Source of the DNA: Brevibacillus reuszeri
GTDB taxonomy: Bacteria; Bacillota; Bacilli; Brevibacillales; Brevibacillaceae
Assembly (NCBI RefSeq): GCF_001187725.1
Contig: NZ_LGIQ01000011.1
Span: 408,017 to 472,016 of the forward strand
Reading direction: 5' to 3'
Length of the DNA: 64,000 nt
The notes under the pieces were generated by a model, which did no database searches, was not told the DNA's origin, and saw only the letters and a program-made list of their open reading frames with translations. Shown in pieces: positions 63,127 through 64,000 of the stretch (positions within the stretch are counted from its first letter, which is position 1; each line of letters begins with the position of its first letter). A program made the translations under genes and the position numbers.

Positions 63127-64000
63127 TTATTCGACGGGCAGCTGAATTTGATAGATTTTCGTAGGGCGTCCGCGCAGCTTCTCCTGTTTTTTATACAAAA
63201 CATGGGCAACGCCTTTTTCCTCGAGTCGATTGAGCATCCGATTCGCGCTTCGTACCGTGACCCCGAGATGGTAGGCAAGCTCATCGGCTGTCAGCTCGTT
63301 ACTCTCCGTTTTGGCTAGTACCGCCAATATTTTTTGGAGCTGAAGCGTAGACAAATCTGTCGCTTCGCTCAGCCGCTGGATGGTGTCGTTCATTTGATTT
63401 CGGTAGTGGAGACAATTTTCCTCGCCGAGCGGTCCAATAATCTGATCACTGTCGGTCACAATGAACGTACCTGGCGTTTGATTTGCTGCAGACATGCCAT
63501 TGGCAGCTTGTGCATTGGTCCGTGCCTTGTACATGCTGTTGCCGACGCCCCACCCGATATGCACGGGAAACGGAAGCGTTTTTTCCAAATAGGCAAGCAG
63601 CAAGCATTGGGTGAGGTTGTCGGTTAGCAGTTTAATGTCTTTAAACGAACTGATAATCTCAAAGCTCTTGTTCGATTTTTGGATTAAAAACGGAACCCGT
63701 TTCTCCGTACTGAACTCCAAAAGCGATTTGTGCAGCAGCATTTGCCGCAGCTCCCACTCGTTCAAGCTCTCTTTTTCTCCCCCTACTTGTCCGATCGTAA
63801 TATGGCCAATCGCAATGCGGCTCTCCGCCAGCTTAATAGCAGCCAGCTCCGTAATGATTTGCTCAAACTGCGACACGATGGAATCAGGGGAAGGGAAGAC
63901 ATACAGATGCGGTACGCCGTTTCGGTCCAGCTCGGGCACGATATTGCTCAAGCGGGTCAGGGACAAGTCAATTTTGCCTTCCTGCCTCAGGCGAATATGC
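63127..64000 (-). CDS. Transcription regulator with winged helix, 5' end outside the window
   Basis: An open frame that continues past the right edge; a TTG at 63966 is internal. Residues before the C-terminus contain a HIGWGVGNSMYKARTNAQAAN segment like a degenerate GGDEF/cyclase or GTP cyclohydrolase III-type fold. The last 85 residues form a winged helix (QKILAVLAKTESNELTADELAYHLGVTVRSANRMLNRLEEKGV, then GRPTKIYQI). A ligand-sensing DNA-binding protein is inferred. The regulated genes are not visible. Confidence 0.65.
   Translation of the reverse strand, partial: HIRLRQEGKIDLSLTRLSNIVPELDRNGVPHLYVFPSPDSIVSQFEQIITELAAIKLAESRIAIGHITIGQVGGEKESLNEWELRQMLLHKSLLEFSTEKRVPFLIQKSNKSFEIISSFKDIKLLTDNLTQCLLLAYLEKTLPFPVHIGWGVGNSMYKARTNAQAANGMSAANQTPGTFIVTDSDQIIGPLGEENCLHYRNQMNDTIQRLSEATDLSTLQLQKILAVLAKTESNELTADELAYHLGVTVRSANRMLNRLEEKGVAHVLYKKQEKLRGRPTKIYQIQLPVE

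Overview
The window looks like the chromosome of a Gram-positive Firmicute, most likely Brevibacillus or a close relative in Paenibacillaceae (inference). The right-hand 20 kb carries the Bacillus yui/yum neighbourhood (yuiH, pepA/yuiE, yuiD, yuiC, yuiB, yuiA, an NDH-2 dehydrogenase and yumC). Shine-Dalgarno sites are strong (GGAGG type), GTG and TTG starts are common, and intrinsic terminators are clear. No rRNA, tRNA or CRISPR array was seen.

Bases 1 to about 44,500 are most of a contractile-tailed (myovirus-type) prophage, truncated by the left edge. The late genes all read on the minus strand. In transcription order they are small and large terminase, portal, head morphogenesis, prohead protease with a nested scaffold start, cement, major capsid, connector and neck proteins, sheath, tube, a tail chaperone with a -1 frameshift extension, tape measure, baseplate proteins, hub with a lysozyme-like domain, spike, gp25, gpJ, DUF2612 and a tail fibre that runs off the edge. 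Lysis genes are not in the window. The late region begins at an ArpU/RinA-like regulator (22979-23614), followed by a promoter-like element with three ACACTTT repeats and then an intrinsic terminator.

The early and middle region (about 24-39 kb) also reads mostly on the minus strand. It encodes YqaJ exonuclease, RecT, an HNH nuclease, a DnaD-type replication protein whose gene contains 15-bp repeats (candidate origin), a Rha-type regulator, RecU, a tyrosine recombinase core, three solitary DNA methyltransferases and many small proteins. Several small plus-strand units with their own promoters and terminators interrupt it: a GNAT acetyltransferase with a leader ORF, a 48-aa ORF, a 34-aa membrane peptide and an Ig-like gene remnant.

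The lysogeny switch is at 38.8-39.7 kb: a Cro-like gene and a repressor diverge from four 17-bp palindromic operators. The repressor is followed by two plus-strand cargo genes of unknown function (a 140-aa beta-rich protein and a 215-aa coiled-coil, tail-anchored membrane protein), then an ImmA-type metallopeptidase. A second regulatory cluster (an 89-aa gene with a terminator in its leader, and two XRE proteins with TGTCG-type operators) lies before a large serine integrase, the last phage gene. The phage-host junction is between the integrase and the 3' end of yuiH.

Bases 44,526-64,000 are host chromosome: the yui/yum genes, an inserted oligopeptide ABC transporter cluster (a fused two-ATPase protein, two permeases, an Xaa-Pro peptidase and a divergent binding lipoprotein) that separates yuiB from yuiA, a Nudix hydrolase, a CuA-type lipoprotein and a partial regulator at the right edge.
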